From an uncultured Oscillospiraceae bacterium (GTDB lineage: Bacteria > Bacillota > Clostridia > Oscillospirales > Oscillospiraceae), in the NCBI GenBank assembly GCA_900752445.1, contig CAADVN010000100.1, forward strand, positions 1 through 24,357: a stretch of DNA of 24,357 nt. The letters are read 5' to 3'. The translations under genes were made by a program, and so were the position numbers. Positions 8,429 to 15,674 of this stretch are shown piece after piece (within the stretch, counting starts at the first letter, position 1; every line of letters begins with the position of its first letter). The notes under the pieces are model-generated. The model worked only from the letters and a program-made list of their open reading frames with translations. It ran no database searches and was not told where the DNA came from.

Positions 8429-9546
8429 TCCGTTCCCTCCTGTTCAGTGTGAGCCCAGTTATCCTGGTGTATGACCTCCGGCGGCCTGCCGGGGCAGCGC
8501 GCGGCGGCCTCGGACGAGGGCAGCCCCGCTATTGTCTTCAGCTCTCCCGAGCTGTAGTTCACTATCCCTCGCCCGAGCAGCGCACCGCCGCCCGAGAGCC
8601 AGACCCTCACGACCTCGCCCGGCGAAAAGTCGCCCTCTACGGCCCGCACTCCCGCAGGGAGCAGGCTCTTGCCCTTCCTGCACAGCGCCTCGGCCGCGCC
8701 GGGGTCTATATAGATATTCCCCTTCGCCTGCGCGTAGAAGGCCATCCACTGCAGCCGCGTCTTCATGCCGCTGCCGGCCTTGAAATACGTGCCGCGCGCT
8801 GCGCCCTCCACGGCCTTTTTGAGCACCTCCGGCTCCGTCGAGCGGCAGATGACCACCGAGACGCCCGCGCCCGTCGCGAGCTTCGCGCCCTCGACCTTCG
8901 TCGCCATGCCGCCCGTGCCGTTGGCCGTGCCCGCGCCGCCCGCCAGCGCCTCGAGCTCCGGCGTTACACGCTCCACAGTGTCGATGTGCTCCGCCGCCGG
9001 GTCGGTGCGCGGGTCCGCCGTATACAATCCGTCCGTGTCCGTCAGCAGCACCAGCAGGTCCGCGTGCAGCATGGCCGCGACCTGGGCCGAGAGCATGTCG
9101 TTGTCGCCCAGCTTCAGCTCGGCGATGGACACCGTGTCGTTTTCGTTTATGATGGGCACCGCTCCGCGTGCCAGCAGCACCTCCAGCGCCGAGAAGGCGT
9201 TGTGGTACCGCCGCCTGTCGCGGAAATCATCGCGGGTGAGCAGCAGCTGCGCCGCGACATAGCCGCGCTCCTGCAGGCAGCGGGTATACTCCTCCATGAG
9301 CAGGCCCTGACCGACCGCAGCGCAGGCCTGCTTTGCCGCAACTGCCTTCGGCCGCTCGTGATAGCCCAAAAGCGTATAGCCCGCTGCGATGGCCGCGCTT
9401 GTCACCATGACGACCTGGTGCCCCGCATCCCGCAGAGCAGCCACCTGCTGCGTCAGCGCCCGCAGCCTCTCCGACGAGAGCTTCCCGGATTTCTCCGTCA
9501 GCGAGCTCGTGCCTATCTTCACAACTATCGTCTTTTTCCCGGCCAC
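8425..9546 (-). CDS. proB: Glutamate 5-kinase
   Basis: About 373 aa from the chosen start, the normal size for ProB with a C-terminal PUA domain. The amino-acid-kinase domain starts with IVVKIGTSSLT. It continues with VTSAAIAAG, INENDTVS (glutamate-site loop) and GDNDMLSAQVA, then LLTDTDGLYTADP and GTGGMATKVEGAKLA (ATP-site lysine). The last 90 or so residues (from about NIYIDPGAAEAL) are the PUA domain. It phosphorylates glutamate as the committed step of proline synthesis and is usually feedback-inhibited by proline. The frame extends to 9606, but the GTG at 9546-9544 has GGAGG six bases upstream and begins exactly at the homologous N-terminus. Upstream is a divergent promoter region shared with ansA. 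Confidence 0.95.
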   Translation of the reverse strand: MAGKKTIVVKIGTSSLTEKSGKLSSERLRALTQQVAALRDAGHQVVMVTSAAIAAGYTLLGYHERPKAVAAKQACAAVGQGLLMEEYTRCLQERGYVAAQLLLTRDDFRDRRRYHNAFSALEVLLARGAVPIINENDTVSIAELKLGDNDMLSAQVAAMLHADLLVLLTDTDGLYTADPRTDPAAEHIDTVERVTPELEALAGGAGTANGTGGMATKVEGAKLATGAGVSVVICRSTEPEVLKKAVEGAARGTYFKAGSGMKTRLQWMAFYAQAKGNIYIDPGAAEALCRKGKSLLPAGVRAVEGDFSPGEVVRVWLSGGGALLGRGIVNYSSGELKTIAGLPSSEAAARCPGRPPEVIHQDNWAHTEQEGTE

Positions 9547-9574
9547 AGGGCACCTCCGAGCATTATAATTTACT

Positions 9575-9602
9575 ATTATACCATACCTCCGCTCATTATC
9601 AA
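9575..9602 (-). promoter_or_regulatory. Predicted sigma-A promoter of proBAC
   Basis: On the minus strand TTGATA (-35, 9602-9597) and TATAAT (-10, 9580-9575) are separated by 16 bp, with a TG one base before the -10. Transcription would start near 9568, about 20 bp before the proB GTG, leaving a very short leader. Confidence 0.75.
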
Positions 9603-9625
9603 GCATATCGAAAGGCCGAAAAACG

Positions 9626-9634
9626 TGCTATAAT
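9626..9634 (+). promoter_or_regulatory. Predicted extended -10 promoter of ansA
   Basis: TGCTATAAT, a perfect extended -10 box, lies 22 bp before the ansA start codon. The -35 region is poor. An upstream ATG at 9633 falls inside this box, so it cannot be the translation start of this transcript. Confidence 0.65.
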
Positions 9635-9656
9635 GCTGTGCAAAGGGGGCTTTGGC

Positions 9657-10655
9657 ATGAGAAAGCGCATACTCTTCATAGGCACGGGCGGGACCATAGC
9701 CTCGGAGCTGTCAAAGGAGGGGCTGCAGCCGGGCGTGGGCGCGGCGGCGCTCCTGGGCCATGTGCCTGATGTGGCGGAGCTCTGCGAGGTGGAGAGCCGC
9801 CAGCTCTGCGACCTCGACAGCACGAACATAGGCCCCGAGCAGTGGCTCGGCATGGCCGCGCTCATCAGGGACAACTACGCCTACTTTGACGGCTTCGTCA
9901 TCAGCCACGGCACGGACACCATGGCCTACACGGCGGCCGCGCTGAGCTATCTCGTGCAGGGCAGCCCCAAGCCCATCGTGCTCACCGGAGCGCAGAAGCC
10001 CATAGGCTTTGACACGACCGACTCGCGCCAGAACCTGCGCGACGCCTTCGCCGTGGCCTGCGGCAGGGGCATGCACGGCGCCTGCGTCGTCTTCAACGGC
10101 CGGGTCATCCTGGGCACGCGCGCACGCAAGACCCACTCCAAGAGCTTCGACGCCTTCTCAAGCATCAACTATCCCTGTATCGCCGAGCTGCGCGACGGCA
10201 GGCTGCTGTGTTATATCGAGCCGGGATGCCTGGAAAGGCCGAGGTTCTACTCCCGGCTCGACACGAAGGTCGCGCTGTTGAAGCTCATTCCCGGCACAGG
10301 GCCGGAGCTGCTGCGCTGGATGCTGGAGAAGTACGACGCGCTGGTGATAGAGAGCTTCGGCGTGGGCGGGCTGCCCGAGCGGGACGGCATGCACGAACTC
10401 GTCAAGGCCGCCGCCCTGGCCGGCAAGGCCGTCGTAATGACCACGCAGGTGCAAAACGAGGGCTCCGACCTCGCCGTCTACGGCACGGGCAGCGCCCTGG
10501 CGCGCAGCCCCGGCGTCCTCGAGGCCTGCGATATGACCACCGAGGCCGCCGTCGCCAAGCTCATGTGGCTCCTGCCCCTCGTGAAAGAGGCCTCGGATAT
10601 CCCGCGGCTCTTCTATACGCCCATATCAAAGGACCTGCTCTACATCCCCGAATGA
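9657..10655 (+). CDS. ansA: Type I (cytoplasmic) L-asparaginase
   Basis: 332 aa without a signal peptide, which fits the cytoplasmic type I enzyme. The first catalytic motif is GTGGTIAS near residues 9-16, with the nucleophile probably Thr13. The second, SHGTDTMAYTA, supplies Thr86-Asp87, and TGAQKPIG follows around residue 115. It hydrolyses asparagine to aspartate and ammonia. I start at the ATG at 9657, with AAAGGGGG about 8 nt upstream; an in-frame ATG at 9633 overlaps the -10 box and is rejected. It is divergent from proB and convergent with the TetR gene. The link to proline synthesis is only through shared amino-acid metabolism. Confidence 0.93.
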   Translation: MRKRILFIGTGGTIASELSKEGLQPGVGAAALLGHVPDVAELCEVESRQLCDLDSTNIGPEQWLGMAALIRDNYAYFDGFVISHGTDTMAYTAAALSYLVQGSPKPIVLTGAQKPIGFDTTDSRQNLRDAFAVACGRGMHGACVVFNGRVILGTRARKTHSKSFDAFSSINYPCIAELRDGRLLCYIEPGCLERPRFYSRLDTKVALLKLIPGTGPELLRWMLEKYDALVIESFGVGGLPERDGMHELVKAAALAGKAVVMTTQVQNEGSDLAVYGTGSALARSPGVLEACDMTTEAAVAKLMWLLPLVKEASDIPRLFYTPISKDLLYIPE

Positions 10656-10670
10656 GCGCAAAAATGTGAA

Positions 10671-10716
10671 AACGCCGCTCCGTCCGGTCATCGGACGGGG
10701 CGGCGGCGTGTTTTCA
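10671..10716. terminator. Bidirectional intrinsic terminator between ansA and the TetR gene
   Basis: A 13-bp stem (10674-10686 with 10692-10704, one T-G pair, 5-nt loop) is followed on the plus strand by GTGTTTTC. On the minus strand it is followed by GTTTTCACATTTTT. It lies between two convergent genes and overlaps the last codons of the TetR gene. Confidence 0.8.
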
Positions 10717-11355
10717 GCCGAATACCCTGTGCTCCGGCGGCGCATGCCGCCTCGTGAACTCAAAGGCCTCGCGGATGTTCTCGTCCATCGTGGCCTCATC
10801 CAGCTTGCAGAGCGTGCCAAGCAGATATATGTGGTAGTAGCAGTAGTCGTCCAGCGTCATGCGCTCGGCGCCGCTCTTGTAGATCTCGTGCAGCCTTATC
10901 CGCGCGCCCATGTCCATATGCACCAGCACCCTGAGCCTGTCGCGTGAATAGGGCTTGTGGAAGTCGCGCTCTATGCGCTCGTAAATGTCCAGCACCGCGT
11001 TGATCTTCCGGCTCTGCCAGCGGTGCTGCTGGTCCCTGTGGTAGAAGAGCTCCTGCCTGCGCTCCGTGCTCATTATCTTCCTGTAGGCGCAGATATACAT
11101 GACGCAGTGCTTCCAGTACTCGTTCCTGTACTCCTCGGGATACCTGTCCACATAGGCCTTGAGCTCGTCGAAGAGCTCCTGGATGATGCAGTCCATGATG
11201 GCGAACTTGTTCCTGAAATGATAGGTGATGGCTCCCTTCGTGATGCCCAGCTCGTCAGCCACGCGCTGAAAGGTCGTGCCCTCGTAGCCATACTCTACGA
11301 ACATCCTCGCCGCGATATCAAGTATCCGCTCCTTCAATCCCCGCTCCTCAGGCAT
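10714..11355 (-). CDS. TetR/AcrR-family transcriptional regulator
   Basis: 213 aa. The N-terminal 60 residues are a TetR helix-turn-helix domain: LKERILDIAARMFVEYGYEG, then TTFQRVADELGITKGAITYHF with the recognition helix at about residues 38-48. The rest is an all-helical domain rich in Tyr, His and Arg that should bind an effector and dimerise; it resembles no specific subfamily I can name. The ATG has GGAGGTGAG upstream at a normal distance. It is divergent from the MFS/molybdenum-enzyme operon, 277 bp away, with a perfect inverted repeat between them. By analogy with divergently placed TetR regulators it most likely represses that operon and itself, and is relieved by the transported substrate or a product. 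That role is inferred from position only. Confidence 0.9.
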   Translation of the reverse strand: MPEERGLKERILDIAARMFVEYGYEGTTFQRVADELGITKGAITYHFRNKFAIMDCIIQELFDELKAYVDRYPEEYRNEYWKHCVMYICAYRKIMSTERRQELFYHRDQQHRWQSRKINAVLDIYERIERDFHKPYSRDRLRVLVHMDMGARIRLHEIYKSGAERMTLDDYCYYHIYLLGTLCKLDEATMDENIREAFEFTRRHAPPEHRVFG

Positions 11356-11383
11356 TTGCTCTCACCTCCGCTGCCGTTTCTAC

Positions 11384-11412
11384 ATTTTAACATCTACCGC
11401 CGTTAAAATCAA
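11384..11412 (-). promoter_or_regulatory. Predicted promoter of the TetR gene
   Basis: Minus strand TTGATT (11412-11407), a 17-bp spacer, then TAAAAT (11389-11384). A partial copy of the operator half-site (ACTATACAAA, plus strand 11425-11434) lies 12 bp upstream of the -35 box. Confidence 0.55.
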
Positions 11413-11523
11413 GAGGCAGCCAATACTATACAAAGCCCCCGCTGTATTGCCCCAAAAAGTTCGGGATACGCTGAATTTTTTGCTATATGCTCAGCTAAAG
11501 AGCGTTATTCTTTTTTGAGAATA

Positions 11524-11553
11524 TTGACTTGAGGGGGTAATACGTGTTATTTA
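11524..11553 (+). promoter_or_regulatory. Possible promoter of the MFS/molybdenum hydroxylase operon
   Basis: TTGACT (11524-11529) is followed after 18 bp by TATTTA (11548-11553). The -10 is imperfect. The surrounding 11440-11630 is AT-rich compared with the genes, as expected for a regulatory region. The inverted repeat at 11565-11592 would cover the start site and block initiation. Confidence 0.45.
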
Positions 11554-11564
11554 TTTAACTATAG

Positions 11565-11592
11565 AACTATACAAACGAGAGTTTGTATAGTT
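11565..11592. promoter_or_regulatory. Perfect 12-bp inverted repeat, likely TetR operator
   Basis: AACTATACAAAC (11565-11576) and its exact reverse complement (11581-11592) are separated by GAGA. The size and symmetry fit a TetR-family dimer site. It lies just downstream of the predicted promoter and 40 bp before the MFS start codon. The run after the right arm is not T-rich, so a terminator is unlikely. A related half-site, ACTATACAAA, is at 11425-11434 near the TetR promoter. Confidence 0.7.
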
Positions 11593-11632
11593 TGGCAATT
11601 ATCAAACAAAGTCAAAAGAAAAAGGGAAAAGG

Positions 11633-12841
11633 ATGAAGCTTATGAATGGGAAAACAGCTGCCAACAAATGGCTGACGCTCATCGCCGTCACGCTCGCGTT
11701 CTCGTTTACGTTCCTGAGCCGCTACATTTGGAGCCCGCTCATGAACGATGTTTCCGCAGAGTTCGGCATCAACGCCACTCAGGCGGGCCTCTACATGTCC
11801 GCCTTCTTCGCCGGCTACCTCATCACCCAGATCCCCGGCGGCATCCTTGCCGACAAGTATCAGCCCAAGTACATCCTGCTCGTCTGCACCGTCCTTGGCG
11901 GCCTCATGACCGGCGCCATGGCCCTGCTCAAGAGCTATGAGATGGGTCTTGTCATCCGTGTCGTCACCGGCATCAGCGCCGGCTGCGTCATGGCCCAGTG
12001 CTCCAAGATCGTCGCCATCACCTTCGCGCCCCAGCAGAGGGCCATGGCCATGGGCGTCGTCCTGGCCTCGCCTCCCTTCGGCATCACCCTCGCCCAGTCC
12101 ATCGGCGCGCCGATGAACCAGGCCTTCGGCTGGCGCGGCACCTTCGCCGCCGTCGCCGTCGTGGCGCTCGTCATAGCCGTGCTCATAATCTTCTTCGTGA
12201 AGCCCATAGACCGCAAGGGCGCCGCCCCTGCGCCCAAGGGCAAGCAGCCCGGCATGCTCGAGGGCCTGCGCGTCTTCTTCACCGACAGCCAGCAGCTCAT
12301 CCTCGGCGTGAGCGGCTTCCTCTTCATGTTCGTCACCGTCGGTTTCGCCACCTGGACGAACCGCTATGCCCAGAGCCTCGGCCTCACGGCCGTGCAGGGC
12401 GGCATGGTCGTCACCTGCTACAGCATCGCCGGCGTCATCGGCTCCTGCATCTCCGGCGGCCTCGCCGCAAAGCTGCGCGCCAGCCACAGGAGCTTCCTGC
12501 TCGTGAGCCTCGCCGCCATGGCCGTTATGACCCTCGTCTTCGCCTTCCAGCGCAGCTACGGAGCGATGATCGGCGTCGGCATCGTCTATGGCGCCGTGTC
12601 CTACCTGCCCTCGACGCACTACACCACCCTCGCCATGAAGCGCGCCGGCGACCGCTACTCCGCCACCGCCGCCTCCACGCAGAACCTGCTCTTCCAGCTC
12701 TCCAGCCTCATCATGCCCGTCGTGCTCGGCTATGTGCTGGATTCCACCAACAACAACTACAGCTACAACTGGTACATCTTCTTCGGCTGCTGCGCCGTGG
12801 CTTCTGCGCTCTGCCTCATCGTGAAGAAGAACGACAACTGA
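11633..12841 (+). CDS. Major facilitator superfamily transporter
   Basis: 402 aa, about 12 predicted membrane helices. The N-terminal half has the MFS motif-A loop, GGILADKYQPKY, after helix 2 (about residues 70-82). A charged cytoplasmic loop follows helix 6 (KPIDRKGAAPAPKGKQPG), then six further hydrophobic segments ending with a short KKNDN tail. It should move a small solute across the inner membrane; substrate and direction cannot be read. The first ATG (11633) has AAGGG at 6 nt, and an in-frame ATG nine bases later is an alternative. It is the first gene of an operon with a molybdenum hydroxylase, 17 bp before the FeS subunit gene, so the simplest reading is uptake of the enzyme's substrate (or export of its product). 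Confidence 0.9.
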   Translation: MKLMNGKTAANKWLTLIAVTLAFSFTFLSRYIWSPLMNDVSAEFGINATQAGLYMSAFFAGYLITQIPGGILADKYQPKYILLVCTVLGGLMTGAMALLKSYEMGLVIRVVTGISAGCVMAQCSKIVAITFAPQQRAMAMGVVLASPPFGITLAQSIGAPMNQAFGWRGTFAAVAVVALVIAVLIIFFVKPIDRKGAAPAPKGKQPGMLEGLRVFFTDSQQLILGVSGFLFMFVTVGFATWTNRYAQSLGLTAVQGGMVVTCYSIAGVIGSCISGGLAAKLRASHRSFLLVSLAAMAVMTLVFAFQRSYGAMIGVGIVYGAVSYLPSTHYTTLAMKRAGDRYSATAASTQNLLFQLSSLIMPVVLGYVLDSTNNNYSYNWYIFFGCCAVASALCLIVKKNDN

Positions 12842-12858
12842 CCTCGGGAGGGTAACAG

Positions 12859-13377
12859 ATGAAACAGGTAACTCAAAAGCTCATAACGCTCACGGTCAAT
12901 GGCGAGCACTACGAGCTGCCGGTGGGCTCCAAGCCGACGGACATGCCCGAGAGCGAGACCCTGGCCCACACCCTGCGCGACCGCCTGGGCCTCACCGGCC
13001 TCAAGCTCGGCTGCGACCAGGGCGCCTGCGGCTGCTGCACCGTCATCATGGACGGCAGGGCCGTGACCTCATGTATGACGCTCACCATGGACTGCGACGG
13101 CGCGGACATCACCACCATAGAGGGCCTCGCCGACCGCGCCACGGGCGAGCTGGACGGCCTCCAGCAGGCCTTCCTCGACAACTGCGGCTACCAGTGCGGT
13201 TTCTGCATCCCCGGCATCATAATGACCGCCAAGGCCCTGCTCAATGAGAACCCCGAACCGACCGAGGAGGAGGTCCGCGAGGCCCTCGCCGGCAACTACT
13301 GCCGCTGCGGCACCCACTACACCGCCGTAGAGTCCATCATGGCCTACGTTGAAAAGAACAAGGAGGCGGGCAAATGA
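12859..13377 (+). CDS. Xanthine dehydrogenase-family [2Fe-2S] subunit
   Basis: 172 aa, the length of small subunits such as XdhC, CoxS or HcrC. The plant-ferredoxin-like cluster motif is C52-x4-C57-x2-C60 with C72. The second, helical domain binds the proximal cluster through C113-x2-C116 (QCGFCIPG) and C148-x-C150 (NYCRCGTH). Cys150 or its neighbour is the residue near molybdopterin in this family. It passes electrons between the Mo site and the FAD subunit. The ATG has GGGAGGG at 6 nt. Its stop overlaps the start of the next gene (ATGA). All cluster ligands expected for the family are present, so the subunit should be functional. Confidence 0.96.
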   Translation: MKQVTQKLITLTVNGEHYELPVGSKPTDMPESETLAHTLRDRLGLTGLKLGCDQGACGCCTVIMDGRAVTSCMTLTMDCDGADITTIEGLADRATGELDGLQQAFLDNCGYQCGFCIPGIIMTAKALLNENPEPTEEEVREALAGNYCRCGTHYTAVESIMAYVEKNKEAGK

Positions 13378-15674
13378 GCGAGCTCAAGTACATCGGCAAG
13401 GAGACCACCAGACTGCTCGGCCGCGACATCGTCACCGGCAAGGCCATGTACACCGGCGACTTCCGCCTGCCCGGCATGCAGTACGGCAAGATCCTCCGCA
13501 GCCCCCACCCCTACGCGCGCATAAAGAGCATAGACGTGTCCGAGGCCAAGGCCCTGCCCGGCGTCAGCGCCGTCGTGACCTGGAAGGACATCGGGCGCGA
13601 CATCTTCATAACGAACGGCTTTACCCCGCCGAGGCACCACCACCTCATGGACGAGTACGTGCGCTTCATAGGCGACGCCGTGGCGCTCGTCGTGGCCAAG
13701 ACCGAGGACCTGGCGCTCGAGGCCATGAAGCTCATAAAGGTGGACTACGAGGTCCTAAAGCCCGTCTTCACGATAGACGAGGCCCTCGCGCCCGACGCCC
13801 CGCAGCTCTATCCCGAGCTGCCCGGCAACATCGCCCCGCACAAGAACAACCTCAACTTCGAGGCCGGCGACCTTGAGAAGGGCTTCGCCGAGTCCGACGT
13901 CATCGTCGAGGTGGACGCGGAGATAGGCAACGGCCAGAACCCGCTGCCCGTGGAGCCGCCCACCATCATCTGCAGCTACGAGAACGGCACCTACAATTTT
14001 ATCGCCTCCGCAGCGGCCCCGGCCTACTGCCATCAGAACGTGGCCTCGTCCCTGAACGTGCCCTACGAGCAGGTCAGGCTGGTCGCGCCCGCCGTGGGCG
14101 GCAGCTTCGGCTCCAAGCTCTACAGCGGCAACGTCCAGTGCCTGGTGTTCACGGCTGTCATGGCGAAGGCCGCGCATTGCCCCGTGCTCTTCACCTACTC
14201 CAAGGAGGAGCACCTCGGCGTGCACCAGAACCGCATGGTCACGAGGGCGCACATCAAGTTCGGCATGAAGAAGAACGGCCTTGCGAGCGCGGTGCAGATG
14301 GAGCAGGTCGCCGACGCCGGCGTCTGCGCCTCGACCCAGGAGTTCATGCTGGCCGTCGGCACGAACACCCTGCCCATACTCTGCAAGACCGACAACAAGA
14401 AGTACGACGCGAAGGTCGTCGTGACGAACCACCTGCCCTCCGGCTCCTTCCGCGGCTACGGCTACATGGAGTCCACGGCGCTGGTGAGCAAGGCCATCTT
14501 CGAGGCCTGCGAGAAGCTGGGCATAGACCCCGTCGATTATTTCGAGCGCAACGCCCTGCGCAAGGGCGAGCGCTATCACAACTCCATGGCGACCCCGCAC
14601 TGCTGGCAGTACAACAAGACCGCCGACTGGTCCGAGCTCGTGCGCCGCACGGCCGAGGCCTTCCGCTGGAAGGACAGGTTCAAGGGCTGGGGCGTGCCGA
14701 CCTGGGTCTCCGAGGACGGCAGGCGCGCCCGCGGCGTAGGCGTCGCGGCGGCCGGCCACTCCGACACCGGCGGCAAGCCCTCGAACGCGAACGTCACCAT
14801 CACGGGTCTTGGCTCCGTGTACCTGAGCACCTGCATGGCCGAGTTCGGCGCGGGCACCCGCGACGTCATGCTCAAGGTCGTGGCAGAGGAGCTGGACATG
14901 CCCCTTGAGAGCATCCGCGTCAGCAACGCCGACACGGGCATGACCCCGCCCGACTTCGGCTCCACCGGTTCCCGCTCCACCTACTGCGGCGGCATCGTGG
15001 CCAAGTACGCCTGCCAGGACCTCAAGCGCAAGCTGTACGAGCTCGCCCACGAGAAGTTCGGCGCGGACGTGGACGACCTCGACTTCGGCGGCGGTTTCGT
15101 CTTCCACAAGAGCGACCCGTCGAAGAAGTACAGCCTCTTCCCGCAGCTCATGGGCAAGGTGGACGGCGTCACCGGCTGCGGCCACTTCGACGGCGTGCAC
15201 AACAGCACCATCTTCCACCTGCAGTTCGTGGAGGTCGAGGTGGATAAGGAGCTCGGCACCTTCGAGATCGTGGACCACTTCGGCGGCTCCGACGCGGGCG
15301 TCATCGTGAACCCGCTGCCCCTGCGCAACCAGGTCCAGTCCTTCTTCGCGGGCATCGACATCGCCTGCATGGAGGAGACCGTCTGGGACCCGAACGACTA
15401 CAGGGTCCTCAACGCGAGCAACATCGACTACAAGACCCGCACCTTCAACGACGTCGTGCCTCACGACCATATCATACTCGAGTCCATGAAGGACACGGAC
15501 AACGACTACCCCTTCGGCGCCGTCGGCGTGGGCGAGCCCCTGCTGGCCCCGGGCGGCCCGGCGATACGCATGGCCATCTACAACGCCTGCGGCGTGAAGC
15601 TGGATGAGTACCCCTACACTCCGGCCAAGCTGCTCCGCGCACTCAAGGAGAAAAAGGAGGCCCAACAGGCATGA
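13374..15674 (+). CDS. Xanthine dehydrogenase-family molybdopterin-binding subunit
   Basis: 766 aa, typical of CoxL/HcrA-type large subunits. The N-terminal a/b-hammerhead domain starts with RLLGRDIVTGKAMYTGDF. The Mo-binding part shows PVEPPT near residue 188, GGSFGSKLYSGN near 242, FRGYGYMEST near 360, a TGSRSTYCGG loop near 528, and GAVGVGEPLLAPGG near 722 with the conserved catalytic glutamate. These define a Mo hydroxylase or related reductase. The segment that reads GQG in xanthine oxidase (molybdopterin-side Gln) is GAG here (AEFGAGTRD), so it is not a standard xanthine dehydrogenase. No in-frame TGA for selenocysteine was noticed. The substrate is unknown; an aromatic or N-heterocyclic compound is a guess. 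Both ends overlap neighbours by 4 bp (ATGA). Confidence 0.95.
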   Translation: MSELKYIGKETTRLLGRDIVTGKAMYTGDFRLPGMQYGKILRSPHPYARIKSIDVSEAKALPGVSAVVTWKDIGRDIFITNGFTPPRHHHLMDEYVRFIGDAVALVVAKTEDLALEAMKLIKVDYEVLKPVFTIDEALAPDAPQLYPELPGNIAPHKNNLNFEAGDLEKGFAESDVIVEVDAEIGNGQNPLPVEPPTIICSYENGTYNFIASAAAPAYCHQNVASSLNVPYEQVRLVAPAVGGSFGSKLYSGNVQCLVFTAVMAKAAHCPVLFTYSKEEHLGVHQNRMVTRAHIKFGMKKNGLASAVQMEQVADAGVCASTQEFMLAVGTNTLPILCKTDNKKYDAKVVVTNHLPSGSFRGYGYMESTALVSKAIFEACEKLGIDPVDYFERNALRKGERYHNSMATPHCWQYNKTADWSELVRRTAEAFRWKDRFKGWGVPTWVSEDGRRARGVGVAAAGHSDTGGKPSNANVTITGLGSVYLSTCMAEFGAGTRDVMLKVVAEELDMPLESIRVSNADTGMTPPDFGSTGSRSTYCGGIVAKYACQDLKRKLYELAHEKFGADVDDLDFGGGFVFHKSDPSKKYSLFPQLMGKVDGVTGCGHFDGVHNSTIFHLQFVEVEVDKELGTFEIVDHFGGSDAGVIVNPLPLRNQVQSFFAGIDIACMEETVWDPNDYRVLNASNIDYKTRTFNDVVPHDHIILESMKDTDNDYPFGAVGVGEPLLAPGGPAIRMAIYNACGVKLDEYPYTPAKLLRALKEKKEAQQA

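Noticed and set aside
6062..8452. A 796-codon plus-strand open frame across the repeat, proC and proA
   Set aside because: It crosses two non-coding repeats and is antisense to two confirmed genes; no recognisable domain.
9633..9656. ATG at 9633 as the ansA start
   Set aside because: It lies within the TATAAT box, and the added residues do not resemble asparaginases; ATG 9657 has its own ribosome binding site.
13374..15674. Selenium-dependent hydroxylase with selenocysteine
   Set aside because: No in-frame TGA interrupts the Mo-subunit gene, and no selenium maturation genes are nearby. A non-translational selenium ligand cannot be excluded.
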